DNA of 64,000 nt from Saprospiraceae bacterium UBA1994 (GCA_002335865.1 DDCY01000002.1:49309-113308); one strand, 5' to 3'; counted from the stretch's first letter, positions 27,483 through 37,120 are shown. Notes: generated by a model from the letters alone, not told the origin. Translations and numbers: made by a program.

Positions 27483-27932
27483 ATGAAAAATAAAAAGCAA
27501 AAAGCATTCAATAAAGAAAATAATATACCAGATCAAAATAAAAATCATCCAACGATTCCAATTCATAGCTATTGGTTTTTTGCAATTATGGTAATCATCA
27601 CTTCATCTATGTTTGTCAAGCATAACACACAGAATATACAATATCATGAGAACCATATTGTAATCTATTTTCACCATTTAACTATTGCCATCAGTATCTT
27701 ACTATTGATTTTTGGATTTATCTATTGGTCTCTCAGAAACAAACCACTTACTATTTGGATGATCAACTTTCATAGTTTATTGACACTGGTGACAATTGGA
27801 ACATTCTACATGACTTGCTTTCAAGAGAATACATGGAATATTACTCCAGTACTCCTATTGGGTATTATATTGTTATTAGTGGCGCAAGTAATTCTTGTTT
27901 TGAATATATTTCAATCGAAGAGAAGTAAATAG
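27483..27932 (+). CDS. Four-helix membrane protein, unknown
   Basis: The 149-residue protein has four hydrophobic helices (SYWFFAIMVIITSSMFVKH, LTIAISILLLIFGFIYWSL, NFHSLLTLVTIGTFYMTC, VLLLGIILLLVAQVILVLN) and histidines near the first three helices. I do not recognise the family. The ATG at 27483 is the first in frame, but the frame is open for about 55 codons upstream to near the stop of the previous gene, so a non-ATG start or a longer ancestral gene is possible. It is weakly similar in overall form to small haem-protein or oxidase accessory membrane proteins, but that is a guess. Confidence 0.65.
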   Translation: MKNKKQKAFNKENNIPDQNKNHPTIPIHSYWFFAIMVIITSSMFVKHNTQNIQYHENHIVIYFHHLTIAISILLLIFGFIYWSLRNKPLTIWMINFHSLLTLVTIGTFYMTCFQENTWNITPVLLLGIILLLVAQVILVLNIFQSKRSK

Positions 27933-28128
27933 AATTTACACCTTGTTCAATTATAAATACATCCCAATTTTTGATGCATCCACTCCAAGATTCTCCCAAC
28001 TTAAATGTATGCCTAGGACTTGGCACATTCTGCGAGCAATAAATCCATAATGATGCTACGCCTTTCGATGGAAACATCAACCTCTTTGAGAAAGTAAATT
28101 AAAATTCGAAATAGTGTAATTTTCACTC

Positions 28129-29265
28129 TTAGAGCGTACCTCTCAGCTCTTGCTCTCTTTCTATCGCTTCGAATAATGCTTTGAAATTTCCTTTACCGAA
28201 AGAAGTTGCTCCTTTACGTTGAATGATCTCAAAAAACATAGTAGGTCTCGGTTCTATCGGCTTAGTAAATATTTGCAATAAATATCCTTCGTCATCTCTG
28301 TCTACTAAGATTCCTAATGGGCGTAGCACTTCGATATCTTCATCTATATTACCTACACGTTCTGCAAGTACATCATAATAAGAATCTGGCACTCTGAGGA
28401 ATTCTATTCCTCTGCTAGTTAGTTCTTTGATTGTTCCAATTATGTCATCTGTAGCTAAAGCTATATGTTGTACTCCTGCTCCTTCGTAGAAATCGAGATA
28501 TTCATCGATCTGAGATTTTTTCTTTCCTTCTGCTGGTTCATTAATTGGAAATTTTATCCGACCATTACCATTACTCATTACCTTACTCATAAGAGCTGTA
28601 TACTCAGTAGATATATCTTTATCATCAAATGAAAGTATCTGCGCAAAGCCCAATACATTTTGGTAAAATTCTACCCATTCATTCATACGTCCAAGTTCTA
28701 CATTACCTACCATATGATCTACATATTTCAATCCTGTTGACTTAGGATTATAGTTTGGTGTTTCCCATTTTCTAAATCCAGGCAAAAACAAACCATTATA
28801 ATCCTTTCGTTCTACAAATATGTGAACCGTCTCACCGTATGTATAGATTCCGGAACGCACTACCCTTCCGCTTTCATCTTCCTCTAAGGTTGGCTTCATA
28901 TAATGTGTCGCACCACGTTTGATTGCTTCCTCATATGCATATGTAGCATCATCTACCCACAAAGCTATCACCTTTACACCATCACCATGCTTCTCGATAT
29001 GCTTTCCTACATCAGTTCCACTTTTCAACGGGGAAGTCAATATTATTCTAATTTTATCTTGAATAATTACATATGATTCCAACTCTCTATTCCCAGTCTC
29101 TAAACCTCTGTAAGCATGTGATTGAAATCCAAAAGCCGATTTGTAGAAGTGTGCCGCTTGCTTAGCATTACTGACATATAGCTCAAGGTAATCTGTACCT
29201 AATAAGGGCATAAAATCCGCAGCTGAATCATATAATTTTGGTAGTTCTATTGTAGCGTTCGACAT
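28129..29265 (-). CDS. hppD: 4-hydroxyphenylpyruvate dioxygenase
   Basis: HPPD converts 4-hydroxyphenylpyruvate to homogentisate in tyrosine catabolism, using Fe(II) and oxygen. The 378-residue protein has the two glyoxalase-fold halves. The iron ligands are visible as His184 (YVDHMVGNV), His267 (GVQHIALATDD) and Glu346 (MFFEIIQRKGA). Length matches the family. It is divergent from a MarR regulator gene with a palindromic operator between them, so regulation by that MarR protein is likely. Confidence 0.95.
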   Translation of the reverse strand: MSNATIELPKLYDSAADFMPLLGTDYLELYVSNAKQAAHFYKSAFGFQSHAYRGLETGNRELESYVIIQDKIRIILTSPLKSGTDVGKHIEKHGDGVKVIALWVDDATYAYEEAIKRGATHYMKPTLEEDESGRVVRSGIYTYGETVHIFVERKDYNGLFLPGFRKWETPNYNPKSTGLKYVDHMVGNVELGRMNEWVEFYQNVLGFAQILSFDDKDISTEYTALMSKVMSNGNGRIKFPINEPAEGKKKSQIDEYLDFYEGAGVQHIALATDDIIGTIKELTSRGIEFLRVPDSYYDVLAERVGNIDEDIEVLRPLGILVDRDDEGYLLQIFTKPIEPRPTMFFEIIQRKGATSFGKGNFKALFEAIEREQELRGTL

Positions 29266-29328
29266 TGTTATTTTTTTGATAAATGATGAGTATCATCGAG
29301 TTGTAATATTTCTAAAACATTATATCCA

Positions 29329-29336
29329 CAAATATA
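29329..29336 (-). promoter_or_regulatory. Putative -7 box of hppD
   Basis: On the minus strand this reads TATATTTG, an exact TAnnTTTG box, 63 bases before the hppD start codon. A TTG for the -33 element falls about 21 bases upstream, inside the palindrome at 29344-29365, so a bound repressor would cover the promoter. Confidence 0.5.
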
Positions 29337-29343
29337 AACAATA

Positions 29344-29365
29344 TTTTGTTGCGTCTGCAACAAAA
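29344..29365. promoter_or_regulatory. MarR-type operator palindrome
   Basis: TTTTGTTGC at 29344-29352 and its exact inverse GCAACAAAA at 29357-29365 flank a four-base spacer. The site is in the 148-base gap between hppD and the divergent MarR gene. A perfect 9-bp inverted repeat of this size is what a dimeric MarR protein usually binds. It overlaps the predicted -33 region of hppD. Confidence 0.7.
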
Positions 29366-29413
29366 ATCATAGCTAGGTACCTTACATAAACTGAAAATGA
29401 TTATCTATGTATT

Positions 29414-29863
29414 ATGAAACAACCCTCTGGTTACGGATTTTTAATTGATAAGACGCTCAAAAAATTACAGTCAATATACTTACATGCCTTTAAAGATAAT
29501 GGTGTAGATCTGACGATAGAACAGTGGGCTATTCTACATCGTATATATGAATTAGGTGATGAAGCATCTCAGACAGAGATCACCAAAACCAACTATCGCA
29601 ATCGCGCGACTACCTCCAGAGTAATTTCTGGATTGGTAAAAAAGGAATTACTTATAAAAGGCAGGTTTATAGGAGACTCCAAACGATTTAAACTGACAAT
29701 TACAGCCAAAGGGCACAAAATCATTGCGATTGTCGAACCTATAATGTACCGTTTAAGAGCTGTTGGTGTGATGGATATCAACCAAAAGGAATACGATAAT
29801 TTCATCTCTGTGTTAGACAAAATCTGGACCAATTGTGAATCTTATCAGCAATCTACTTACTAA
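29414..29863 (+). CDS. MarR-family transcriptional regulator
   Basis: The 149-residue protein has the MarR winged helix-turn-helix: LTIEQWAILHRIYELGDEAS, then the recognition helix region RNRATTSRVISGLVKKELLI and the wing RFIGDSKRFKLTITAKGHKI. Length is typical. It is transcribed away from hppD across a shared 148-base region with a palindromic operator, so it probably controls hppD and itself, with an aromatic ligand as a likely effector (inference). Its 3' end overlaps the convergent aryl-sulfate sulfotransferase-like gene by 11 bases. Confidence 0.9.
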   Translation: MKQPSGYGFLIDKTLKKLQSIYLHAFKDNGVDLTIEQWAILHRIYELGDEASQTEITKTNYRNRATTSRVISGLVKKELLIKGRFIGDSKRFKLTITAKGHKIIAIVEPIMYRLRAVGVMDINQKEYDNFISVLDKIWTNCESYQQSTY

Positions 29864-31436
29864 CCTTAAATGTGATTGATTTGTTGGACTGCTCAGTTTT
29901 TATATTTAGGAAATAAATTCCTTCTGAAAAATCGCTAATATCGATAGAGTAGTCACCTAAAAACTTCGTATCTATCAATAGTTGTCCATCCAAACTATAC
30001 ATCTTGAAAGTTAAGTATCCAGATATATCAGTAGTCAAATTTACTTGACTATCAGCAATCCAAGCATGGCTATTGTCAAAATACGCATCCTCTACATCTA
30101 CCAATGTACAACTTATAATACTTGGTGGAAACTCCAATAAATCTCCAGCTGTCAAATCTCTACCGTCGAAAGCCGGATAATCTAATGCATACTTCTCTAC
30201 TCTGAATGTAAGATCAGATTGGTAGAGCCCGTAAATCCATACGACACTTCCGTCTGGCGTCATCTCAAAAATTTCATCATCTCCACCTACAGTTACTAGT
30301 ACATTACCATTAGCCAATATCTTTGCTGCCGACGTATATCCAGAGTAGAAACCATAATACCCTAATCCAATAGGACCTGGAGAATACTCTAGACTAGGCT
30401 CCTCAGGACTATATATTCCATTTCCTTGAATCGTATAGTCTCCATTGACATCCACTTCGGTATTTATTATTGGTACTGCAGAATAGTTAGTCCCCGGTCG
30501 ATTTAATCCATTATTATACATAACAATATTTCCCTTGAGCGATCCATATTTTATCCAATTTGGATTATGTTGGAAATATAATTCTCTTTCAGTCCCATCA
30601 CCTTGCCCATAGTTTTGTGGATTACCCCAGCGATAAAGTATATCGCCTCCTTTACCTGAATTACCACCACTATGTCCAGCTGCTTCTGCTATAGTAGTAG
30701 AGTGATCTATTATTACTATTTCGCTCATCTTACGTATACTCAATACAATCTGATCCAACTCAGCATTATAGTCAAATCCATTGATCATAAATGACTCTTG
30801 GAATGTCCAATCATAAGTCGAAATAGCATCCATATTTAGTAATTCTGGATGATCGGCTACAACTCCGAAATTACCCTTGGAGGGATCACGTTCTTGTATT
30901 ACATGATCTGCAACATTCCATTGCCAAACGATATTTCCTGTATTACGATCGACTTCAACTACCATATCTACCTGCGACGGATTACCTATACCATCTCCCT
31001 GAGTACTTCCATAATTATACCCAAGTGATTCAAACTGAGATTGACTGAAGTTCTTTCTGGCCAGGCATAAATAATTTCCATTAGGCATTATAATGACTTC
31101 ATAATCAAGAAAAATATCCGAACTATTGATTGACAATTTATTTATAATGTTATCATTCCAATCTTTCTCGACTATGTCACGACTAAATGACTCAATGTAA
31201 ATAATATTTCCATTAGGCATTAGCTTCGGATGATACTGTGCTGCAACGTCGTTCCATTCATGCAATAAATGCCCACAATTATCTATTAGAACTGCCGTAT
31301 TACCTGACTCGTATAAGGTATATCCGTCCATTGCTTGGTCGGTGTGTAACTGAACACCTTGCCCATATAAGCTTTGTGATACCAATACGCTAAAGACAAT
31401 TACTACAACTTTCGATATTCTATTTGCTTCTAACAT
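29853..31436 (-). CDS. Arylsulfotransferase-like (ASST) secreted protein with T9SS sorting domain
   Basis: The 527-residue protein has a signal peptide (VVVIVFSVLVSQSLYGQ), then a six-bladed propeller with arylsulfotransferase-like motifs: GYTLYESGNTAVLIDNCGHL, WNDVAAQYHPKLMPNGN, DRNTGNIVWQWNVADH, DIIYRW-type segments (ILYRWGNPQNYG) and LANGNVLVTVGGDDEIFEMT. ASST enzymes move sulfate between phenols. The catalytic His in classical ASST was not confirmed. The final 70 residues (SGYLTFKMYSLDGQLLID, then DFSEGIYFLNIKT) are a type A T9SS sorting domain, so it is predicted to be exported to the cell surface. Confidence 0.82.
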   Translation of the reverse strand: MLEANRISKVVVIVFSVLVSQSLYGQGVQLHTDQAMDGYTLYESGNTAVLIDNCGHLLHEWNDVAAQYHPKLMPNGNIIYIESFSRDIVEKDWNDNIINKLSINSSDIFLDYEVIIMPNGNYLCLARKNFSQSQFESLGYNYGSTQGDGIGNPSQVDMVVEVDRNTGNIVWQWNVADHVIQERDPSKGNFGVVADHPELLNMDAISTYDWTFQESFMINGFDYNAELDQIVLSIRKMSEIVIIDHSTTIAEAAGHSGGNSGKGGDILYRWGNPQNYGQGDGTERELYFQHNPNWIKYGSLKGNIVMYNNGLNRPGTNYSAVPIINTEVDVNGDYTIQGNGIYSPEEPSLEYSPGPIGLGYYGFYSGYTSAAKILANGNVLVTVGGDDEIFEMTPDGSVVWIYGLYQSDLTFRVEKYALDYPAFDGRDLTAGDLLEFPPSIISCTLVDVEDAYFDNSHAWIADSQVNLTTDISGYLTFKMYSLDGQLLIDTKFLGDYSIDISDFSEGIYFLNIKTEQSNKSITFKVSK

Positions 31437-31661
31437 AATTTCTATTAATTCAATTTAGAGGAAACCATAGCTATTCAGTTACTTCGTATATAAAAGTAAC
31501 CATTCCCCATCTTAAATCTACAGAAAGTAAAATATAAGGTATTAAAGTGTCGCTAGTGGTAGTGTTGGCAAGCACGAATAGAATATCATCTAAATGATTT
31601 TTAACAGAATAATTAAAGAATCAATTTTGTACCTTGAAGACTTACTATTTCAGCATATAAG

Positions 31662-33125
31662 ATGTCAAAATATATTATAGCTTTAGATCAAGGAACTACT
31701 AGCTGTAAAGCGCTTCTAGTAGATCTCAACGGTAATATTATACATACTACCCAAAAGGAATTTCCTCAGATATTTCCTAAAGCTGGATGGGTTGAGCATA
31801 ATGCCAATGTGATATGGGAAACGCTGTATCATATGATGATAAACCTGCTCAAAGAATCCAAGGTATCTGCTGACCAAATACTATCCATAGGAATAACCAA
31901 TCAGAGAGAAACTGTCGTTGTCTGGGATAGAATAACTGGTATCCCTATTTATAATGCTATCGTCTGGCAAGATAAACGCACTGCTGCATACGCCCAATCA
32001 TTTAGAGATACTGAAGAAGGAGAGTACATTATAGATAATACTGGGCTCATCCCTGATGCGTACTTCTCAGGGACCAAACTCAAGTGGATATTAGATCAAG
32101 ATAAAAATAGATCTCGAACGCTATTATGTGGCACTATAGATACGTGGATTATATGGAAACTGACAGAGGGAAGATCGCATTATACAGACCATACAAATGC
32201 TAGTCGCACCATGTTATTCAATATCAAAAGCCTGAAGTGGGATCAAAAGCTAATGGATCTAATGGATATACCTCTGGAGATATTGCCGACAGTATTGCCT
32301 TCTATGGCTGATTATGGTTATACCGTAATTGACGGACATAAAATTACTATCAATGGAGTAGCTGGTGATCAGCAATCTGCATTGTTCGGTCAGGCATGCT
32401 ATGATATAGGAATGGCAAAAAACACATATGGTACCGGATGTTTTATGCTAATGAATATTGGATCAAATGCTATTAAATCTAAAAATGGATTACTAACAAC
32501 CCTTACTTGCACTGACAACAATCAGCCTGAGTATGCACTTGAAGGAAGTGTGTTTATTGCCGGAGCCGCGCTACAATGGCTGCGTGATGGCTTATCACTT
32601 ATTTCTAATAGCAAAGAGACGGAAGATATCGCATACAGTGTCGAAGAAGACGATGTCGTGGTAGTTCCTGCTTTTGCTGGCTTAGGAGCGCCCTACTGGG
32701 ATATGTCTGCACGTGGCGCTATCTTCGGATTGACAAGAAGTGCGGATAGCAATCAGATTATCAAAGGTACATTAGAATCTCTTGCATATCAGACGGTAGA
32801 TGTTATTAAGGCAATGGAAAAGGACTCAGGAATAGAGATCAAATCACTGCAAGTAGATGGTGGAGCATGCAACAATAATTATCTAATGCAAATACAATCG
32901 GACCTACTTAATGTATTGGTGGAACGGCCAACTGAAGTAGAAACCACTGCCCTTGGTGCGGCCTATCTAGCAGGTATACAAATAGGTGTCTGGAGCAGAG
33001 ATATTGTCATTCGAAACAGAGCTGTAGAACGCAAATTTACTCCCGAAATGAGTGATACAGAAAGACAATTAAAATTGGCTAGGTGGGCAGATGCAGTTAT
33101 TCGTACACGTGGTTGGATTAAATGA
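31662..33125 (+). CDS. glpK: Glycerol kinase
   Basis: GlpK phosphorylates glycerol to glycerol-3-phosphate. The 487-residue FGGY kinase begins YIIALDQGTTSCKALLVD and has GWVEHNANVIWETL, GITNQRETVVVWDR and NAIVWQDKRTAAY, all characteristic of GlpK rather than other FGGY kinases. Later motifs are GVAGDQQSALFGQACY, KNTYGTGCFMLMN and LQVDGGACNNNYLMQIQ. The length is slightly under the usual 495-505. No glpF or glpD is adjacent, so it is an isolated gene here. Confidence 0.96.
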   Translation: MSKYIIALDQGTTSCKALLVDLNGNIIHTTQKEFPQIFPKAGWVEHNANVIWETLYHMMINLLKESKVSADQILSIGITNQRETVVVWDRITGIPIYNAIVWQDKRTAAYAQSFRDTEEGEYIIDNTGLIPDAYFSGTKLKWILDQDKNRSRTLLCGTIDTWIIWKLTEGRSHYTDHTNASRTMLFNIKSLKWDQKLMDLMDIPLEILPTVLPSMADYGYTVIDGHKITINGVAGDQQSALFGQACYDIGMAKNTYGTGCFMLMNIGSNAIKSKNGLLTTLTCTDNNQPEYALEGSVFIAGAALQWLRDGLSLISNSKETEDIAYSVEEDDVVVVPAFAGLGAPYWDMSARGAIFGLTRSADSNQIIKGTLESLAYQTVDVIKAMEKDSGIEIKSLQVDGGACNNNYLMQIQSDLLNVLVERPTEVETTALGAAYLAGIQIGVWSRDIVIRNRAVERKFTPEMSDTERQLKLARWADAVIRTRGWIK

Positions 33126-33144
33126 GAAATCAATTGTTATTCGA

Positions 33145-33166
33145 AATTGAAATTCTTTTTTCAATT
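33145..33166. terminator. Weak hairpin between convergent glpK and galE
   Basis: AATTGAA at 33145-33151 pairs with TTCAATT at 33160-33166 over an eight-base T-rich loop, in the 45-base gap between convergent genes. It is AT-only and therefore weak. Confidence 0.3.
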
Positions 33167-33170
33167 CTAA

Positions 33171-34193
33171 TTACAAACCTCTCAACTTCTTTTCCCAAGC
33201 CCATGCGCTACCTGTCATGTCATCGAGATTGTATTTTGCTGACCAATTTATAGTTTCCATTGTGTACTTAGCATCAGCATAGATCATAGCAATATCTCCT
33301 TCTCTTCTTGGAGCTATTTTATAATTAAGCTTTTCACCACTAGTACGCTCAAAAGATTGGATAACTTCCAATACTGACGATCCATTCCCTGTACCTACAT
33401 TAAATACCTGATACTTCTCTTTAGACTTCTCAGATTGCATATAATCTAGAGCTTTTACATGCGCAGATGCCAAATCTACTACATGGATATAGTCTCTTAC
33501 CGCTGTACCATCTGGAGTATTATAGTCATCTCCAAATACTGACAGTTGCTGTCTAAATCCTGCAGCAGTCTGTGTAATAAATGGCATTAGATTACCCGGC
33601 ACACCGTTGGGCAGTTCGCCAATCATTCCCGATGGATGAGCACCTACAGGATTGAAATACCTCAAGGCTATAGACTTAATTTTACTTGCAAGCGTACTTG
33701 ACAGATTCTTTAGAATATGCTCCCCTAATTGCTTCGTGTGTCCATAAGGAGAATTAGGCGGCAGCATTGGCGTAGACTCTTTTACCGGAAGTTCCTTTGT
33801 ATCACCGTACACAGTACATGATGAAGAGAATACCAAGTAAGGCATATCATATTTCTCCATTGATGTAGTAACATTCAGTAGAGAGCCTATATTATTTCTA
33901 TAGTATTCGTTCGGCTTACTTATACTTTCTGGGACAGATTTGAATGCGGCAAAGTGAATAACTGCTTTAGCATCTACATGAGTTTTGAATGCTTTAGCAC
34001 AAGCATCACTATCAGACAGGTCTACTTTTATAAAACATATCTTCTTACCAATGACATCCCCAATTTTATCTAGCATATCTATGCTGCTATTGCTCAGATC
34101 GTCCATTAACACTACATCATATCCAGCATTTACTAACTCCACTACAGTATGGGATCCTATATATCCTGCTCCTCCTGTTACGATTACTTTCAT
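33171..34193 (-). CDS. galE: UDP-glucose 4-epimerase
   Basis: GalE interconverts UDP-glucose and UDP-galactose in the Leloir pathway. The 340-residue SDR protein has the NAD-binding VTGGAGYIGSHTVVELV, AVIHFAAFKSVPES, the serine region VFSSSCTVYG, the active-site Tyr/Lys in YGHTKQLGEHIL, and ALRYFNPVGAHPSG. All match true GalE. galK lies 209 bases upstream in the same direction, which supports galactose use or supply of UDP-galactose for envelope sugars. Confidence 0.95.
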   Translation of the reverse strand: MKVIVTGGAGYIGSHTVVELVNAGYDVVLMDDLSNSSIDMLDKIGDVIGKKICFIKVDLSDSDACAKAFKTHVDAKAVIHFAAFKSVPESISKPNEYYRNNIGSLLNVTTSMEKYDMPYLVFSSSCTVYGDTKELPVKESTPMLPPNSPYGHTKQLGEHILKNLSSTLASKIKSIALRYFNPVGAHPSGMIGELPNGVPGNLMPFITQTAAGFRQQLSVFGDDYNTPDGTAVRDYIHVVDLASAHVKALDYMQSEKSKEKYQVFNVGTGNGSSVLEVIQSFERTSGEKLNYKIAPRREGDIAMIYADAKYTMETINWSAKYNLDDMTGSAWAWEKKLRGL

Positions 34194-34402
34194 CTATTCT
34201 ATTAATTCTGAATTCAAAGATAGACTAATCCTATAAGTACTTGTCATCAGATTCTAGATTATAACTTTTTAATAATGCTTCACATTTATTTTTAAACGAT
34301 CTAATTTCGATATGTTCTCTTTGGTTTTAAATATATTTTATTGATCCTTTAGATTTAGATTAAGTAAGAGAAAGTATTGTAAAGCCATCCTGCTAATAAA
34401 AA

Positions 34403-35557
34403 TCACAACATCATCACATGCGCTCCATCTGAAACCTTAATAAAATAAGACTCTGCCTGAATTCCTACTCTTTCCTTGTACTTAGAAATGAGGGTGTTGG
34501 TAATCTCCTCAACACAATCAGACTTCATAAGATTAATCGTACATCCGCCAAATCCGCCACCCATCATACGTGCGCCTAATATATGTTGGTTATCTCTAGT
34601 GAGATCGACTAATAGATTTAACTCTGGACAACTGACTTCAAAAAGGTGCTGCAGACCATAATGAGATTGATATAATAACTCTCCTAACTTTTGAATATCA
34701 CCATTTTTCATTGCTCTACTAAACTCTAGTACCCTATCATTTTCATTAATCACAAATCGAGCTCTTCGCTTAAGATTATCAGGCCATTCTATTCCTGCTG
34801 TATCTATTGTCTCGTTGTTTGTCTCACTTATACTTTTTATATCTGAATCAAATTTCTGTAGACGTTTTACTATTTCCTTACACTCCGCTGATCGCTCATT
34901 ATATCCGGATATAGTATGCTCATGCTTTACATTAGTGTTTAGCATTACAATAGAATATTCCTTCAAATCAATATCATGATAACTAAAGCTACGATCTGCA
35001 CAATTCATCAACATACACTTATCATTCTGTCCAAAAAGGGAGGTAAACTGATCCATTATTCCTCCATAGATATTCATGAAAGTATGATTGGAATGATGGC
35101 TCATATCTACAATTTCCCAACTGCCTAAATTTAATTGATTAATATGATTCATGCCCATTGCAAATCCACATTCCAACGCTGCAGAAGAACTCATCCCAGC
35201 ACCGATAGGTATATCGCTAGAAAAGACACATTCAAATCCCTTCAATGACAATCCTTTGATTTTAAATTCCAGCAAAAGTCCAACGATGTAATTTACCCAA
35301 ACCGAATCCGTTTTCTCCAGATTATTTAAATCAATCGTAGCTTGCTTATTTAAATCTTTGGCATACACTCTACCTACGTTTGAGTCATTAGAGGAGAATA
35401 GAAAATACATACACTTATCAATAGCAGCAGGTAATACTAATCCTGCATTGTAATCGGTATGTTCGCCTATAAGATTAACTCTACCGGGAGCTTTAACCAA
35501 TATTTCAGCTTCCTTATTATACAGTAATCTAAATCTATTTTTAATCTCATTTATCAT
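34403..35557 (-). CDS. galK: Galactokinase
   Basis: GalK phosphorylates galactose. The protein has 384 residues when started at 35557 (MINEIKNRFRLLYN); this ATG lies one base past the stop of the upstream small gene, which favours it over an ATG nine codons earlier (35584). GHMP kinase motifs are visible: VKAPGRVNLIGEHTDYNAG, IPIGAGMSSSAALE and the C-terminal GARMMGGGFGGCTIN. galE is downstream, giving two of the Leloir enzymes; galT and a mutarotase are not in the window. Confidence 0.95.
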   Translation of the reverse strand: MINEIKNRFRLLYNKEAEILVKAPGRVNLIGEHTDYNAGLVLPAAIDKCMYFLFSSNDSNVGRVYAKDLNKQATIDLNNLEKTDSVWVNYIVGLLLEFKIKGLSLKGFECVFSSDIPIGAGMSSSAALECGFAMGMNHINQLNLGSWEIVDMSHHSNHTFMNIYGGIMDQFTSLFGQNDKCMLMNCADRSFSYHDIDLKEYSIVMLNTNVKHEHTISGYNERSAECKEIVKRLQKFDSDIKSISETNNETIDTAGIEWPDNLKRRARFVINENDRVLEFSRAMKNGDIQKLGELLYQSHYGLQHLFEVSCPELNLLVDLTRDNQHILGARMMGGGFGGCTINLMKSDCVEEITNTLISKYKERVGIQAESYFIKVSDGAHVMML

Positions 35558-35558
35558 C

Positions 35559-35849
35559 CTAATCGCGATTGGAATTATTTTCACCTCTTAACAATATAGC
35601 ATCATCCATTAAATATTTACATCTTATTTGGTACGCTATTTTCTTTTCATCAGACCAATTTAAATGACTTGAAAATTCGAATATTATAAAATAAAAATTC
35701 TCCTGAACAGATTCTACATTAGAATAAGATTTCTCTGACCTTCGATTAAAATAATCGTATAAAAAAATCGCAGATTCGTAATCGATTGTGTATTCTATTT
35801 TAGATTTAATAGTTGCTTTTTCTATTGACAAATCCGAAAAACAAAACAT
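35559..35849 (-). CDS. Small hypothetical protein upstream of galK
   Basis: The 96-residue protein starts MFCFSDLSIEKATIKSKIEY and ends RGENNSNRD. It is rich in aromatic and charged residues with no signal peptide, no membrane helix and no motif I recognise. Its stop is separated from the chosen galK start by one base, so translational coupling with galK is likely. It could be a small regulator or an unrelated passenger. Coding status is supported by this tight spacing and by an uninterrupted frame, not by homology. Confidence 0.5.
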   Translation of the reverse strand: MFCFSDLSIEKATIKSKIEYTIDYESAIFLYDYFNRRSEKSYSNVESVQENFYFIIFEFSSHLNWSDEKKIAYQIRCKYLMDDAILLRGENNSNRD

Positions 35850-35911
35850 TTTGAAGAATCACACCTATATTTCTCTCATACGTACTAGACAGATACCAAC
35901 ATTGTTATTCT

Positions 35912-36850
35912 TTAAATTATCTCTTCGATCACGTATTTATTACGCTCTGGAGCATTTCTTGATATCAATTCTGCAAGAAATCCAGCTATGAACAGCTGTA
36001 CTCCTACAATGATAGAAAGCATTCCTAGATAAAAAGATGGTAAACTAGCGATCCCTGCTTGATCGAAGAAAAGTTTTTTAATGCTCAGATATGCGAGAAG
36101 TAGAAATCCTATACTAAGCAATACTATACCGATCATACCAAAAAAGTGCATCGGACGCTTACCATACTTGCTGACAAACATGATTGAAGCAAGATCTAAT
36201 GGCCCTCTGATAAATCTACTAATTCCAAACTTAGAGGTTCCATACTTTCTTGCCTGATGCTGAACCACTTTCTCTCCAATTTTACCATATCCAGCAGACT
36301 TGGCGATCACAGGTATATACCTATGCATATCTCCATATACTTCTATATTCTTGATTACTTCACTCTTATAAGCCTTGAGGCCACAGTTCATATCATTTAA
36401 CTTAATGCCTGACATCATCCTTGTAACTCCATTATATAGTTTGGTAGGTATGGTCTTAGTTATAGGGTCGTATCGCTTCTTTTTCCACCCAGACACTAGG
36501 TCATAGCCATCTTCTTTGATCATGCAATAGAGCTCAGGTATCTCTTCTGGGCTATCTTGTAGATCAGCATCCATTGTAATGACCACATCTCCCCTTGCTG
36601 CTTCGAATGCCTTCTGGAGGCCAGGCGACTTTCCGTAGTTTCTGCGAAACTTGATGGCTTTGACTGTGTCATAATTCTTACTCAGTCCTTGGATCAGATT
36701 CCATGACCCATCAGTGCTTCCATCATCTACAAATATGATCTCATAGCTAAAATTATTAGCCTTCATCACTTTATCGATCCATTGCGTAAGCTCCAGGAGT
36801 GACTCTTCCTCGTTAAGTAATGGTATCGCTACTGATATCTGTAAGCTCAT
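35912..36850 (-). CDS. Family 2 glycosyltransferase (DPM1/GtrB-like)
   Basis: The 312-residue protein starts at the ATG at 36850 (MSLQISVAIPLLNEEESLLE); a longer frame to 37048 is not family-like. GT-A motifs are IIFVDDGSTDGSW and the DXD-like VITMDADLQDSPEE, followed by NCGLKAYKSEV. Two C-terminal helices (FFGMIGIVLLSIGFLLLAYL and LGMLSIIVGVQLFIAGFLA) anchor it. Such enzymes move a sugar to an undecaprenyl or dolichyl phosphate carrier for envelope glycan modification. It is transcribed in the same direction as the galactose genes but separated from the 96-residue ORF by 62 bases. Confidence 0.92.
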   Translation of the reverse strand: MSLQISVAIPLLNEEESLLELTQWIDKVMKANNFSYEIIFVDDGSTDGSWNLIQGLSKNYDTVKAIKFRRNYGKSPGLQKAFEAARGDVVITMDADLQDSPEEIPELYCMIKEDGYDLVSGWKKKRYDPITKTIPTKLYNGVTRMMSGIKLNDMNCGLKAYKSEVIKNIEVYGDMHRYIPVIAKSAGYGKIGEKVVQHQARKYGTSKFGISRFIRGPLDLASIMFVSKYGKRPMHFFGMIGIVLLSIGFLLLAYLSIKKLFFDQAGIASLPSFYLGMLSIIVGVQLFIAGFLAELISRNAPERNKYVIEEII

Positions 36851-37120
36851 ATGATGACAATAATTTAATATGTAAAAGTAGGCAAAAAGGCTGATAATGA
36901 TATGTGTATGAGTCAAGAGACTACCTTTGATAATCAGTAAATTCGAGATAAAACAAGAAATCCTCGAAATTACGGCTTCTAAGTATACAATCCTTAGTTG
37001 AAAATTAGAGAGACATGAAACAAATCCAAAATGAATTTTTAAACCCATAATCCAAATCGCTTATGCTCTTTGTCGGCCTACACACCAATCGCTACAGCAT
37101 AATATCATATCTTTACCGTT

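Noticed and set aside
27865..28080. A 71-codon minus-strand frame (MMFPSKGVASLWIYCSQNVP) between the membrane protein and hppD
   Set aside because: It overlaps the 3' end of the plus-strand membrane gene, has no recognisable domain and no coupling to neighbours. Chance frame.
29853..31436. Naming the gene as a proven aryl-sulfate sulfotransferase
   Set aside because: The propeller and motifs fit, but I could not confirm the catalytic histidine, so the call remains ASST-like.
33121..33170. A strong terminator between glpK and galE
   Set aside because: Only an AT-only 7-base stem is present; reported as a weak hairpin.
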